The notes under the pieces: model-generated | What the model was told of the DNA's origin: nothing | The model's input: only the letters and a program-made list of their open reading frames with translations | Databases searched by the model: none | From: SZUA-430 sp044220975 | GTDB taxonomy: Bacteria; Pseudomonadota; Alphaproteobacteria; Micropepsales; Micropepsaceae | Length of the DNA stretch: 64,000 nt | Assembly (NCBI GenBank): GCA_044220975.1 | Contig: JBGAPZ010000012.1 | Coordinates: 30,617-94,616 of the forward strand | Direction: 5' to 3' | Shown here: in pieces, positions 44,579-53,248 of the stretch | How the letters are laid out: every line of letters starts with the position of its first letter | Numbering within the stretch: the stretch's first letter is position 1 | Made by a program: the position numbers and the translations under genes

Positions 44579-45388
44579 GTGATTGCACCAAAGATCTTCG
44601 GCATCGTCAACGCAACGGCGGATTCGTTTTCCGACGGCGGCAAGTTTCTGGCGCCTGAGGCCGCGATCGCGCATGCGCTGAACCTGAGCGCGGAAGGCGC
44701 CGACGCGATCGACCTTGGCGCCGCCGCGTCGAACCCGGATGCCGAACACGTACCGCACGACGTCGAAATCGCGCGGCTCACCCCCATCGTGGCAGCCCTC
44801 AAAGGCAGAGCCGCACTCTCGATCGACACGTTCGCGCCCGAAACGCAGCGCTGGGCGCTCACTCAAGACATCGCATGGCTGAACGACATTCTGGGTTTCC
44901 CCGATGCGTCGATCCACCCCGCGCTCGCGCGCTCGAACGCGCGCCTCGTCGTCATGCACAACGTAGCCCCACGGGGCAGGGCGGAGCGCGTGGCAACCGA
45001 CCCCGCGACGATCTTCGACCGCTTGTTCGCATTCTTCGACGCGCGGCTCAAAGCACTCGAAAGCGCAGGCATCGCGCGCGAGCGCATTGTCATCGATCCC
45101 GGCATGGGCTTCTTCCTCGGCACCGATCCGGAAGTCTCGCTCACCGTCTTACGGCGTTTGGGCGAATTGAAGGCGCGCTACAAACTTCCTGTGCTCATCT
45201 CAGTCAGCCGCAAGTCGTTCGTCCGTCGACTCGCGGGCGTTGAGGTGACGGCGTCGGGTCCCGCCACGCTTGCAGCCGAACTCTTTGCCGCACGCCAAGG
45301 CGCCGACATTTTGCGCACCCACGATGTGGCGGCGCTGAGGCACGCCCTTTCCGTGTGGATAGGGCTCGAAAACCGTCAGAATTCTTAA
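44579..45388 (+). CDS. folP: Dihydropteroate synthase, Sul-like
   Basis: A 269-residue enzyme joining pABA to hydroxymethyl-dihydropterin diphosphate. It opens KIFGIVNATADSFSDGG and has the Lys-Ser-Phe end motif SVSRKSF. In place of the usual GGESTRPGA it reads LGAAASNPDA, and in place of DPGFGFGK it reads DPGMGFFLGTDPE. These, with LNDILGFPDA, RLVVMH, FFDAR and GPATLAAEL, resemble the mobile sulfonamide-resistant Sul1/Sul2 enzymes more than E. coli FolP, judged from memory. A GTG at 44579 starts the conserved region; ATG 44540 would add 13 residues. glmM follows, as is usual for alphaproteobacterial folP. Confidence 0.9.
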   Translation: MIAPKIFGIVNATADSFSDGGKFLAPEAAIAHALNLSAEGADAIDLGAAASNPDAEHVPHDVEIARLTPIVAALKGRAALSIDTFAPETQRWALTQDIAWLNDILGFPDASIHPALARSNARLVVMHNVAPRGRAERVATDPATIFDRLFAFFDARLKALESAGIARERIVIDPGMGFFLGTDPEVSLTVLRRLGELKARYKLPVLISVSRKSFVRRLAGVEVTASGPATLAAELFAARQGADILRTHDVAALRHALSVWIGLENRQNS

Positions 45389-45474
45389 CAATTCGTGACA
45401 TTCGTCCGTGCCCGGAGGTTCGGGTTCGAAAGCTTTCCATGCTACTTTCGATGGACCGACTTTGAGGGAATTGA

Positions 45475-46827
45475 ATGAGCCGGAAGTACTTCGGAACAGA
45501 CGGGATTCGGGGCAAGGCGAACACCGCGCCGATGACCGCGGAAACCGCGCTGCGCGTCGGCATGGCGGCGGGCCGCTACTTCACGCGCGGCCAGCATCGC
45601 CACCGCGTCGTGATCGGCAAGGACACGCGCCTCTCCGGCTACATGATCGAAACGGCGCTCGTCGCGGGCTTTACCTCGGTCGGCATGGACGTGCTTCAAT
45701 TCGGCCCGCTGCCCACACCGGCCGTGGCGATGTTGACGCGTTCGCTCCGTGCCGATCTGGGCGTGATGATCTCGGCCTCCCACAACGTCTACGAAGATAA
45801 CGGCATCAAGCTGTTCGGCCCCGACGGCTACAAACTGTCGGACGACGTCGAAAAAGAAATCGAAACGATGATGGACAACGGCTTGGCCGACCATCTGGCC
45901 GCTCCCGCCGACCTCGGCCGCGCCAAGCGCATCGACGATGCGCAAGCGCGCTATATCGAATTCGCAAAACGCACGTTTCCGGCTCATCTGCGCCTCGACG
46001 GCCTGCGCGTTGTACTCGACTGCGCGAACGGGGCCGCCTACCGCGTCGCGCCGGAAGTGCTGTGGGAACTGGGCGCGGAAGTAATCTCGATCGGCGTGAC
46101 ACCCGATGGCTTCAACATCAACAGCAAAGTCGGTTCGACTTCGCCTGAGGCGATGTGCGCCAAGGTGCGCGAAAGCCGCGCGGATATGGGCATCGCCCTG
46201 GATGGCGACGCTGACCGCGTCGTCATCGCGGACGAAAAGGGCACCATCATCGACGGCGATCAGATTCTGGCGCTGATAGCGCGCTCCTGGTCGAAAGCCG
46301 GCACGCTCAAAGGCGGCGGCGTGGTGGCGACGGTCATGTCGAACCTCGCACTCGAACGTTATCTGAACGCCATGAATCTCCAACTCATGCGCACGGCCGT
46401 CGGCGACCGCTACGTCGTCGAGTGCATGCGCGAAAAAGGCTTCAACGTCGGCGGCGAGCAGTCGGGCCATCTCGTGCTCAGCGACTTCTCGACGACCGGC
46501 GATGGTTTGATCGCAGCGCTCCAAGTGCTGGCCGTGATCGCTGAAAACAATCAGAAGTCCAGCGAAGCCGCACATCTGTTCGAGCCGCTGCCGCAAATCC
46601 TGAAGAACGTTCGTTTCCGCGCGGGCCAGAAGCCGCTCGAAAGCCAAGACGTGGCAACCGCCATCCAAGCCGGCGAAGCGCGCCTCGCAACCAAAGGCCG
46701 CCTCTTGATCCGCAAATCCGGCACCGAACCGCTGATTCGCGTGATGGCCGAAGGTGACGACGAGAAGCTGGTGACCACCGTCGTCGGCGACATCGTCAAA
46801 GTCCTCGAAAAGGCCTGCGTCGCGTAA
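45475..46827 (+). CDS. glmM: Phosphoglucosamine mutase
   Basis: A 450-residue enzyme. The catalytic phosphoserine motif is VMISASHN (Ser102), the metal loop ALDGDADRV, the sugar-binding GEQSGHLVLSD and the phosphate-binding RKSGTEPLIRVM. It makes glucosamine-1-phosphate for UDP-GlcNAc, feeding peptidoglycan and lipid A. The start follows GAGGGAATTGA. It pairs with folP upstream, 86 bases away. Confidence 0.96.
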   Translation: MSRKYFGTDGIRGKANTAPMTAETALRVGMAAGRYFTRGQHRHRVVIGKDTRLSGYMIETALVAGFTSVGMDVLQFGPLPTPAVAMLTRSLRADLGVMISASHNVYEDNGIKLFGPDGYKLSDDVEKEIETMMDNGLADHLAAPADLGRAKRIDDAQARYIEFAKRTFPAHLRLDGLRVVLDCANGAAYRVAPEVLWELGAEVISIGVTPDGFNINSKVGSTSPEAMCAKVRESRADMGIALDGDADRVVIADEKGTIIDGDQILALIARSWSKAGTLKGGGVVATVMSNLALERYLNAMNLQLMRTAVGDRYVVECMREKGFNVGGEQSGHLVLSDFSTTGDGLIAALQVLAVIAENNQKSSEAAHLFEPLPQILKNVRFRAGQKPLESQDVATAIQAGEARLATKGRLLIRKSGTEPLIRVMAEGDDEKLVTTVVGDIVKVLEKACVA

Positions 46828-46865
46828 GCCTCGCCAACGCGGCCTCACAGCATTAGATTGAGCGC

Positions 46866-47681
46866 ATGCAAGCAACACGCATGCGCGGGCGCGTTCTGAT
46901 CGTCGCCGGGTCTGACTCGGGCGGCGGCGCGGGCATTCAAGCCGATATCAAGACCGTGACCGCGCTCGGCGCCTACGCCGCGACGGCAATTACGGCGGTG
47001 ACCGTGCAGAACACGCAAGGTGTCAGCGCCATCCACGGGGTCCCGCTCGACCTCGTGCGCGGCCAAATCAAGGCCGTTCTCGACGACATCGGCGCCGACG
47101 CGATCAAGACCGGGATGCTCGCGACCGCTGCCGTCATCGAAGCCGTGATGGCGGCGTTGAGCGCAAGCACGGCGCCCCTGATCGTCGATCCCGTGATGGT
47201 CGCCAAAGGCGGCGCCGCGTTGCTTGAGACCGACGCGGTTGCAGCGTTGAAGCGCCACGTCCTGCCGCGCGCAACCTTGATCACACCAAATCTGCCCGAG
47301 GCCGAAGCGCTCACAGGTCGCACGATCGCGACGCCGCAAGCGATGCGCGACGCACTGAAACATTTGCTGGATCTGGGGCCCGGCGCAGTGCTGCTGAAAG
47401 GCGGACATCTGCCGGGCGACGAGATCGTCGACATCTACGCGGATGCCACTGGCACGCAGGAGTGGAGCGATAAGCGCATCGCAACGCGTCACACACACGG
47501 TACCGGCTGCACGCTTGCGTCCGCCATCGCGACGGGCTTCGCTCAGGGCCTCAAGCCCGTCGATTCGATCGCACGCGCAAGGCGCTACGTACGCCTCGCG
47601 CTCGAAACGGCGCCGGGTCTGGGGCAAGGCCACGGGCCGCTCAACCACGCACACACGGTTCGTCCGTTCACGGAGGAATAA
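46866..47681 (+). CDS. thiD: Hydroxymethylpyrimidine (phosphate) kinase
   Basis: A 271-residue kinase of the ribokinase fold: LIVAGSDSGGGAGIQADIKT at the N-terminus, DPVMVAKGGAALL, ITPNLPEAEALTG and the anion-hole HTHGTGCTLASAIA with the catalytic Asp replaced by the usual GTGC pattern. Provides HMP-diphosphate for ThiE, which lies elsewhere in this window. No TPP riboswitch is visible in the 38 bp before it. Confidence 0.93.
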   Translation: MQATRMRGRVLIVAGSDSGGGAGIQADIKTVTALGAYAATAITAVTVQNTQGVSAIHGVPLDLVRGQIKAVLDDIGADAIKTGMLATAAVIEAVMAALSASTAPLIVDPVMVAKGGAALLETDAVAALKRHVLPRATLITPNLPEAEALTGRTIATPQAMRDALKHLLDLGPGAVLLKGGHLPGDEIVDIYADATGTQEWSDKRIATRHTHGTGCTLASAIATGFAQGLKPVDSIARARRYVRLALETAPGLGQGHGPLNHAHTVRPFTEE

Positions 47682-47683
47682 TC

Positions 47684-48493
47684 ATGGAACTGAAGCTCTG
47701 GCAGGTCGACGCATTCGCCGACAAACCGTTCGAAGGCAATCCCGCCGCCGTCGTGCCGCTGACGCAGTGGCTCAGCGACGAACAGATGCTGGCGATCGCC
47801 GCCGAAAACAATCTCGCCGAGACCGCGTTCTTCGTATCCACGGGCGCCGGCAAATACGACCTGCGCTGGTTCACGCCGGAGGTCGAGGTCCCGCTCTGCG
47901 GTCACGCCACGCTGGCCAGTGCGCATGTCATCTTCAATCACCTCGCCACGTCGCTCACCCGCGTCGACTTCGCGACGAAAAGCGGCACGCTGACCGTCGA
48001 CAAGGGCGAGGGCGGCTTCCTCGTGATGGCGCTACCTGCCTACAAGGCCACCGCTCATCCCGACGCCGAAGACTTCCGTGATGCGCTGGAAGAGGCACTC
48101 GACATGACGCCGGTCGAACTCGTGAAAGCGAACTACACGATCGCGCTCTTCAAGACCGCGGACGAGATCGCCGAAATCGATGCCGACGCGGTTGCCGACA
48201 CGCTGCAGGAATTCGACGAAGAATGCCTGGTGGTGACCGCGCCCGGCACCGAACTCGGCTTCGACTTCGTCTCCCGTTTCTTCGCGCCGGGTAAAGGCGT
48301 CCACGAAGACCCGGTCACGGGCTCTGCCCACGCGGGCCTGGTGCCCTACTGGGCAAAGAAGCTGGGCAAGCCGAAGTTGCTCGCCCGTCAGATCAGCCAC
48401 CGCGGCGGCACGCTCCACTGCGAAGAGCAAGGCGAGCGCGTGATCCTGAAAGGCAAAGTCGCGCCCTATCTCGAAGGCACGATCCGCGTTTAG
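47684..48493 (+). CDS. PhzF-family isomerase
   Basis: A 269-residue protein with the PhzF pattern: VDAFADKPFEGNPAAVV, NNLAETAFF (catalytic Glu), EVPLCGHATLASAHV and the C-terminal half EDPVTGSAHAGLVPYW, a mirror of the first. PhzF isomerises a phenazine precursor, but most members act in unknown pathways; no phenazine genes are here. It starts two bases after thiD and is likely co-transcribed. Confidence 0.9.
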   Translation: MELKLWQVDAFADKPFEGNPAAVVPLTQWLSDEQMLAIAAENNLAETAFFVSTGAGKYDLRWFTPEVEVPLCGHATLASAHVIFNHLATSLTRVDFATKSGTLTVDKGEGGFLVMALPAYKATAHPDAEDFRDALEEALDMTPVELVKANYTIALFKTADEIAEIDADAVADTLQEFDEECLVVTAPGTELGFDFVSRFFAPGKGVHEDPVTGSAHAGLVPYWAKKLGKPKLLARQISHRGGTLHCEEQGERVILKGKVAPYLEGTIRV

Positions 48494-49068
48494 AGATATG
48501 TGACCAGCACGAATCCGGTGACGATGAGCGCGACGGCTGCCGTCGTCACCAACGTCAGATGCTTCTCGATGAACTCCCGGATTGGTTCGCCGAAGAGGTA
48601 GATCAGCCCCGCCACGAGATAGAACCGCCCCGCGCGCGTCACCAGCGATGCCGCTGCAAAGACGCCCAGATCGAAATGTGCTGCGCCGCTCGCGATTGTC
48701 ACGAGCTTAAAGGGGATCGGCGTCAAGCCTTTGATCAAGATGATCCAAAGGCCCCATTTGTTGAACTGCTCCTGAAACTCCGAGAACCCGCCCTGCAGGC
48801 CGTAGAGATCGATCACATACTTGCCCAACGTCTCGAAGAAATAGAAGCCAATCGCATAACCCAAAAACCCGCCGGCAACCGATGCGATCGTACATACGCC
48901 CGCGATCAACCAAGCCCGCGCGCGCTGTGCGATCACCATTGGGATCAGCATGATGTCGGGCGGAATCGGGAAGAACGAACTCTCCGCGAAAGAAACGCCG
49001 CCCAGCACCCACAAGGCCTTTGGGTGTTCCGACATTCGGATCACCCAGTCGTACATTTTGCGAAGCAT
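48490..49068 (-). CDS. VTT-domain membrane protein (YqaA/DedA type)
   Basis: A 192-residue inner-membrane protein with about five hydrophobic segments. FAESSFFPIPPDIMLIPMVIAQRARAW and KGLTPIPFKLVTIASGAAHFD carry the re-entrant, Pro-rich signatures of SNARE-associated (VTT) proteins. Relatives flip lipids such as undecaprenyl phosphate or phospholipids. Its stop overlaps the convergent PhzF stop by four bases. Confidence 0.85.
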   Translation of the reverse strand: MLRKMYDWVIRMSEHPKALWVLGGVSFAESSFFPIPPDIMLIPMVIAQRARAWLIAGVCTIASVAGGFLGYAIGFYFFETLGKYVIDLYGLQGGFSEFQEQFNKWGLWIILIKGLTPIPFKLVTIASGAAHFDLGVFAAASLVTRAGRFYLVAGLIYLFGEPIREFIEKHLTLVTTAAVALIVTGFVLVTYL

Positions 49069-49230
49069 GCGGCCCCTCTAAGCGCGGTGGGCATGGTTAG
49101 CCGATCCCCTCAACCGCGGCAATTAGCGTTTTCGCAATAGCCGCGCCGCATCGACAGGGAAGACAAGCGGCATTGGTTTTCTTGAGTGCCTAAGGCGATG
49201 CTGCACCTGTCGGAAAATCGGAGTTGCCCC

Positions 49231-49401
49231 ATGCAGAGCGCCATCACGATCAGAGATTGGACCTATGTCGCCGTCGTCGCCCTCTTGCTGTTGTCCTACG
49301 GCTTCAGCCTGTTGTCGCAAGGCTTTGCCGCGCGCGCCGATGCCGCCACCGGTGTTCACGTCTGCGCCTATTCGGGCGACTCAGGCGTGAAGACGAACTG
49401 A
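49231..49401 (+). CDS. Small single-helix membrane protein, unknown
   Basis: A 56-residue protein with one hydrophobic helix (TYVAVVALLLLSYGFSLLSQGFAA) and a short tail containing one Cys. GGAG lies seven bases before ATG 49231. The 3' end overlaps the convergent pabBC end by 21 bases. No family recognised; it could be expressed but needs proof. Confidence 0.45.
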   Translation: MQSAITIRDWTYVAVVALLLLSYGFSLLSQGFAARADAATGVHVCAYSGDSGVKTN

Positions 49402-51189
49402 ATCGGCAGCGCCGAGCGCGTCTTCAAGCATTCGTCCCGGGATGAGTCCGCGCAACGCATTGCCGAACCAGACCTTGCCCTTGAGCAGGTCGTCGGGCCG
49501 CAGCACGCACTCCTCCACGCGCTGCGGCCCGTTCTCGATCAACTCCCGCCGCAAACATCCGTCGAGCAATCCGCACGACAGAGGCGGCGTCAGCAAAACG
49601 CCGTCGCGCTCGACGAACACGTTCGTCCGACTGCCCTCTGTCACCTCGCCGCGTTCGTTCACGAAGACGACCTCGTCGCATCCTTCCGCGGCCGCAAGTG
49701 CATCGTCATAGAACGAGCGTCGCGTGGTCTTATGAAAGACGCGCCAGTCCGAAGAACTCACCGGGGCCGACGCGAACGCGAACCGCCACGTCGTGTCACC
49801 AGGCAACGAAAGCGGCGCTGCCTCGATCTGCGTATCGCCGCGCACGCCAAGCGTCAGGCGCACGCGCTGCAAGCCTTCAAGCCCATTCGCCGCGCCCGCC
49901 AGTGCTCGCCGGACCATTGTCTCGTCGAACCGGAAACCGAAATAGCCGGCAGAGCCCGCAAGCCGCCGCAAATGCCGCTCCAACAAATGGAACCCCGTGG
50001 TGGCATTCCAGCGCAACGTCTCGATCAGCCGGAGCGGCTCCTCGGCATCGACCAAGAAACGGGCCTTCAGAAGACATTCCGCGTACTCGCCATCAGGTTC
50101 GCTGTCCCAAACGATGCCGCCGCCGACGCCCATCTCGGACCCACCGTCGCGAAGCCGGAGTGTCCGGATGGCGACATTGAATGCCATCTCATCGCGCGCC
50201 GCATAGCCGACTGCGCCGCAATAGACGCCGCGCGGCGCATCCTCGATCTCGCGAATGATTTCCATGGCGCGGATCTTCGGCGCGCCCGTCACCGATCCGC
50301 ACGGGAACAACGCCGGCAACAAGCGTGCCATCGACGGCGCCTCGCTAAGGTTCGCTTCGATGCCGGACGTCAGTGTGTGGAAGCGGGGGTAGGTCTCGAC
50401 CGTGAAGAGATCGTTCACCTGCACGCTTCCCGTCTGCGCCACACGCGCGAGATCGTTCCGCAACAGATCGACGATCATCAAATTCTCGGCCCGCTGCTTG
50501 TCGTCGGCGAGCAGCTCCAGCCGCCGCCGTTCGTCGCCTGCCAGATCCGGCGCGCGCGCAACTGTACCTTTCATCGGCCGCGCCGTTATCCGTCTCCCGC
50601 TCACCGCGAAGAATTGCTCCGGCGAAAACGACAGCACGTCTTCGTCCGCAAAGCGCAAGAACACGCACGCCCCGGCGCGCGCTTTTTCGCGCAGCGCCAG
50701 ATACGTCGCAAACGGGTCGCCGCCCGTTCCGCTGAGCTTGAACGTCAGGTTCACCTGATAGACGTCGCCGTCGCCGATCAACTGCCGCACGCGATCGACC
50801 TTGGCGCGATGCTGAGCCGGCGTCAGCGCGTGCGAGACTTGACCGGAAAGAGCAGGCCCTTGCGCCCGCGCCATCAGCCACCGCGTTCGCGCGCGCGCGC
50901 TGAGCCGTTCTCGTGCCCTGAACAAATGAAACCGCAACAATGGCCGGCCGGTCTCCGGCAACAGCGCCAAGAGCCTGGGCTCGAACACGTAGCCAAGCTC
51001 GTACGCGCAATACCCGGCCGCAATAAGCCCCCGTGCCACTGCCTCGTCGATCGCAGCCAACGCAGGCGCGACTTCCGAGGCCTGCCGCGCCTCGACCAAT
51101 CCCTCAGCTCCATGCACCAGCAACGCCCCGCGGCTGGGCCAGGTGGCGTCGTCGAAGAGGGCAAAGGGCTCGGTGTTGGGCTCTGTCAT
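49381..51189 (-). CDS. pabB: Aminodeoxychorismate synthase component I fused to aminodeoxychorismate lyase
   Basis: A 602-residue fusion. Residues about 1-385 are PabB (chorismate-binding): VNLTFKLSG, FSPEQFF, ARPMKGTVAR, LRNDLARVAQ and CGSVTGAPKIRAMEII; the Lys of PMKGT separates PabB from TrpE. Residues about 395-602 are a PabC-type PLP lyase with the Schiff-base region FHKTTRRSFYDDA and LDGCLRREL. One polypeptide would thus turn chorismate into pABA, given a PabA glutaminase from elsewhere. pABA feeds the FolP encoded at 44.6 kb. It diverges from hsp20. Confidence 0.92.
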   Translation of the reverse strand: MTEPNTEPFALFDDATWPSRGALLVHGAEGLVEARQASEVAPALAAIDEAVARGLIAAGYCAYELGYVFEPRLLALLPETGRPLLRFHLFRARERLSARARTRWLMARAQGPALSGQVSHALTPAQHRAKVDRVRQLIGDGDVYQVNLTFKLSGTGGDPFATYLALREKARAGACVFLRFADEDVLSFSPEQFFAVSGRRITARPMKGTVARAPDLAGDERRRLELLADDKQRAENLMIVDLLRNDLARVAQTGSVQVNDLFTVETYPRFHTLTSGIEANLSEAPSMARLLPALFPCGSVTGAPKIRAMEIIREIEDAPRGVYCGAVGYAARDEMAFNVAIRTLRLRDGGSEMGVGGGIVWDSEPDGEYAECLLKARFLVDAEEPLRLIETLRWNATTGFHLLERHLRRLAGSAGYFGFRFDETMVRRALAGAANGLEGLQRVRLTLGVRGDTQIEAAPLSLPGDTTWRFAFASAPVSSSDWRVFHKTTRRSFYDDALAAAEGCDEVVFVNERGEVTEGSRTNVFVERDGVLLTPPLSCGLLDGCLRRELIENGPQRVEECVLRPDDLLKGKVWFGNALRGLIPGRMLEDALGAADSVRLHA

Positions 51190-51210
51190 CGAAGCAGGTG
51201 GCGGGGACGG

Positions 51211-51239
51211 CTTGAATCAGGGCCGCGCCTCGCCCAAAT
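51211..51239 (+). promoter_or_regulatory. Candidate heat-shock (sigma-32) promoter of hsp20
   Basis: CTTGAA (51211-51216), 16-bp spacer, CCCAAAT (51233-51239). This matches the CTTGAA/CCCATNT heat-shock pattern with one mismatch. The hsp20 start is 54 bases further on. Confidence 0.5.
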
Positions 51240-51293
51240 CAAGTGTGGCGGGGAGGGTGTTCTTTCGCGCTCATATAGCGTGGAGCAAGCCCC

Positions 51294-51707
51294 ATGTCGC
51301 GACCCGGCCCGTTCGGCCATCCTTACTGTCTGTGGTTCGACGAAGTCGAGCGTCTGGTGGAGCGCCTCGCACGCGGCCATACGGAGGCCTACCCGCCGGT
51401 CAACATCGAGGAACTCGCGCAAGGCGTCTTGCGCTTGACACTGGCCGTTGCGGGCTTCGCACCCGAACAATTGTCGATCACGCTGACAGGGCGTGAACTG
51501 ACCGTCAAAGGCGAACGTACACAGTTGCCGGAGGGTAGAACGTACTTGCACAAGGGAATCGCCACACGCGGCTTCCAGCGTGGTTTCTTGCTCGCTGAAA
51601 ACCTCGAAATCGGGGGCGCGACATTGGCCAACGGTTTGCTGCGGATCGAATTGAAACGCCGTCCCCAAACCCCCGAAATTAGTCAGATTCCCATCACATT
51701 GGGGTGA
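51294..51707 (+). CDS. Small heat-shock protein (Hsp20/alpha-crystallin)
   Basis: A 137-residue protein with a short N-terminal arm and an alpha-crystallin domain: YPPVNIEELAQGVLRLTLAVAGFAPEQLSI, ELTVKGERTQ and FQRGFLLAENLEIGGATLANGLLRIELKRR, in which the ATLANGLLRIEL strand is the A-x-x-x-n-G-v-L family motif. It holds denatured proteins for refolding. DUF1150 follows, which is the usual alphaproteobacterial neighbour. Confidence 0.92.
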   Translation: MSRPGPFGHPYCLWFDEVERLVERLARGHTEAYPPVNIEELAQGVLRLTLAVAGFAPEQLSITLTGRELTVKGERTQLPEGRTYLHKGIATRGFQRGFLLAENLEIGGATLANGLLRIELKRRPQTPEISQIPITLG

Positions 51708-51827
51708 GAACCGGGCCTATTCCATTCTCGCCCGTTAATACCCACATAAATGCCATGAAGCATCGCTACATCGGTTGCCTGGGTTAGGGGCCGAAGTGAT
51801 GGCTTCCAGGAGTAAGGAGTAACGACG

Positions 51828-52103
51828 ATGGAGATGACGAAAGAGTTTGGCGGCCTCCCGCACGCATTGAGCGCTGATGAGATCGCCCGCATCATCGGAC
51901 CGAACACGGTCTACGTGCGCGAAGTCGCGGTCGCAGAGCTGAAGGGCTCGGGCGTGATTCCGGTCGACGCACCGATCCCGCCCTCGCAGAAATTCTTCGC
52001 GTTGCATGCCTCCGACGGCCGACGTGTGGCCGTCGTAGATAGCCGCGACATGGCTTTCGTCGCCGCTCGTCAGCACGAGCTGGAGCCGGTAAGCGTCCAC
52101 TAA
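51828..52103 (+). CDS. DUF1150 family protein
   Basis: A 91-residue protein, DUF1150: IIGPNTVYVREVAVAEL, LHASDGRRVAVVDSRDMAFVAARQHELEPVSVH. The family is found next to Hsp20 in alphaproteobacteria and may share its heat-shock regulation. Function unknown. A 120-bp gap separates it from hsp20. Confidence 0.88.
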   Translation: MEMTKEFGGLPHALSADEIARIIGPNTVYVREVAVAELKGSGVIPVDAPIPPSQKFFALHASDGRRVAVVDSRDMAFVAARQHELEPVSVH

Positions 52104-52113
52104 AGGATTAGAT

Positions 52114-52581
52114 TCAGGCGGCGTGAACGCCGGCCGTAGGCTCCGTGAGCAACGCGTAGATCTGCGACCGGTCGTTCGCCGCCCGAAGCTTCTCGCAAAC
52201 TGCGGGATTGCGCATGAGGCGCGCAATCCGCGCCAACGCCTTCAAATGGTCCGCCCCTGCCTCGGCCGGCGTCAGCAACACAAACACCAAATCGACCGGC
52301 GCCGAATCGATCGCCTCGAAATCGATGGCGTCGTCCAAGTGCACGAAGAGAGCGACGATCTTGTCCAGCTTGGGCATGCGCGCGTGCGGAATGGCAACGC
52401 CGTGGCCCACGCCCGTACTGGCAAGCTTCTCGCGCTGCCACAGCGCGTCGAACACCTTATCAGCGTCAAGCCCCGCGGCGGCCGCCGCAAAGCCCGCGAT
52501 TTCGGTGAACAGCTTCTTCTTCGACACCACCTTGACCCGTTGAAACACGGTCTGCGGTGAGAGGATATCGGAGATGTCCAT
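52114..52581 (-). CDS. ptsN: Nitrogen PTS enzyme IIA (PtsN)
   Basis: A 155-residue protein of the EIIA-Ntr family. The phosphorylation site is His66 in GVAIPHARMP, with FVLLTPAEAGADHLKALARIARLM later. PtsN acts as a phosphorylation-dependent regulator, not a sugar transporter. It ends the hpf-ptsN part of the rpoN cluster on the minus strand. Confidence 0.93.
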   Translation of the reverse strand: MDISDILSPQTVFQRVKVVSKKKLFTEIAGFAAAAAGLDADKVFDALWQREKLASTGVGHGVAIPHARMPKLDKIVALFVHLDDAIDFEAIDSAPVDLVFVLLTPAEAGADHLKALARIARLMRNPAVCEKLRAANDRSQIYALLTEPTAGVHAA

Positions 52582-52605
52582 TGATCGCTTGCCCGCGCCG
52601 TCGCT

Positions 52606-53187
52606 CTAGCGCTTAGCGCCGGTGGCAGGATCGATCCAGCCGATGTTTCCATCGGCGCGGCGGTAGACGACGTTGATCTCGCCATGCGCGCTGTTCCGGA
52701 ACACCAATGCCGGTGTCTCCACAAGATCGAGCTGCATGACCGCCTCGCCGACAGTCAGCGTGCGCAGCTGCATCGTGTTCTCCGAAACGACCACCGGATT
52801 GAGCGTTGCAGGCTCGCTCGACGCGCCGTCGGCCTCGGACGCAATGATCTGCTCCAGCGCATCGCTGGAAGCGATGCTGCCGCGTGCGCCGTTGTGATGA
52901 TCGCGAATGCGGCTCTTGTATTTGCGCAACCGCTTCTCCATGCGGTCGATCGCGGAATCGAAACTCGCATAGATGTCGGTCGAGCGGCCCTGCGCTTGAA
53001 GGTGCAAGCCTGACGCCAGGTGCACCATGCAATCGGCGCGATACTCGTGGCCATCGCGTGAAAAGGTGACGGCCCCGTCAACAGGACGGTCGAAATACTT
53101 GCCGACCGATTGCGTGACCTTGTCTTGGACATAGGTCCGCAAAGAGTTCCCGATATCTATCTGCTTGCCGGTGATGGAAAGTTGCAT
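52606..53187 (-). CDS. hpf: Ribosome hibernation factor, long form HPF
   Basis: A 193-residue protein: N-terminal S30AE domain (MQLSITGKQIDIGNSLRTYVQDKV ... DIYASFDSAIDRMEKRLRKYKSR) and a C-terminal dimerisation domain (LTVGEAVMQLDLVETPALVFRNSAHGEINVVYRRADGNIGWIDP). Long HPF pairs ribosomes tail to tail as 100S dimers. It sits between rpoN and ptsN, as is typical. Confidence 0.94.
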   Translation of the reverse strand: MQLSITGKQIDIGNSLRTYVQDKVTQSVGKYFDRPVDGAVTFSRDGHEYRADCMVHLASGLHLQAQGRSTDIYASFDSAIDRMEKRLRKYKSRIRDHHNGARGSIASSDALEQIIASEADGASSEPATLNPVVVSENTMQLRTLTVGEAVMQLDLVETPALVFRNSAHGEINVVYRRADGNIGWIDPATGAKR

Positions 53188-53248
53188 GGGCCTCGATACG
53201 CTTAGAGGTGAGCTAGTACGCAGCTCGCGTTCGCCAAGGGGGTACGAA

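Noticed and set aside
45442..46878. A 478-codon minus-strand frame opposite glmM.
   Set aside because: glmM is unmistakable on the other strand, and the antisense protein shows no domain or signal.
49732..51438. A 568-codon open frame on the plus strand opposite pabBC.
   Set aside because: Its residues are Arg/His/Gln-rich and without motifs; it is an antisense shadow of a strongly conserved gene in GC-rich DNA.
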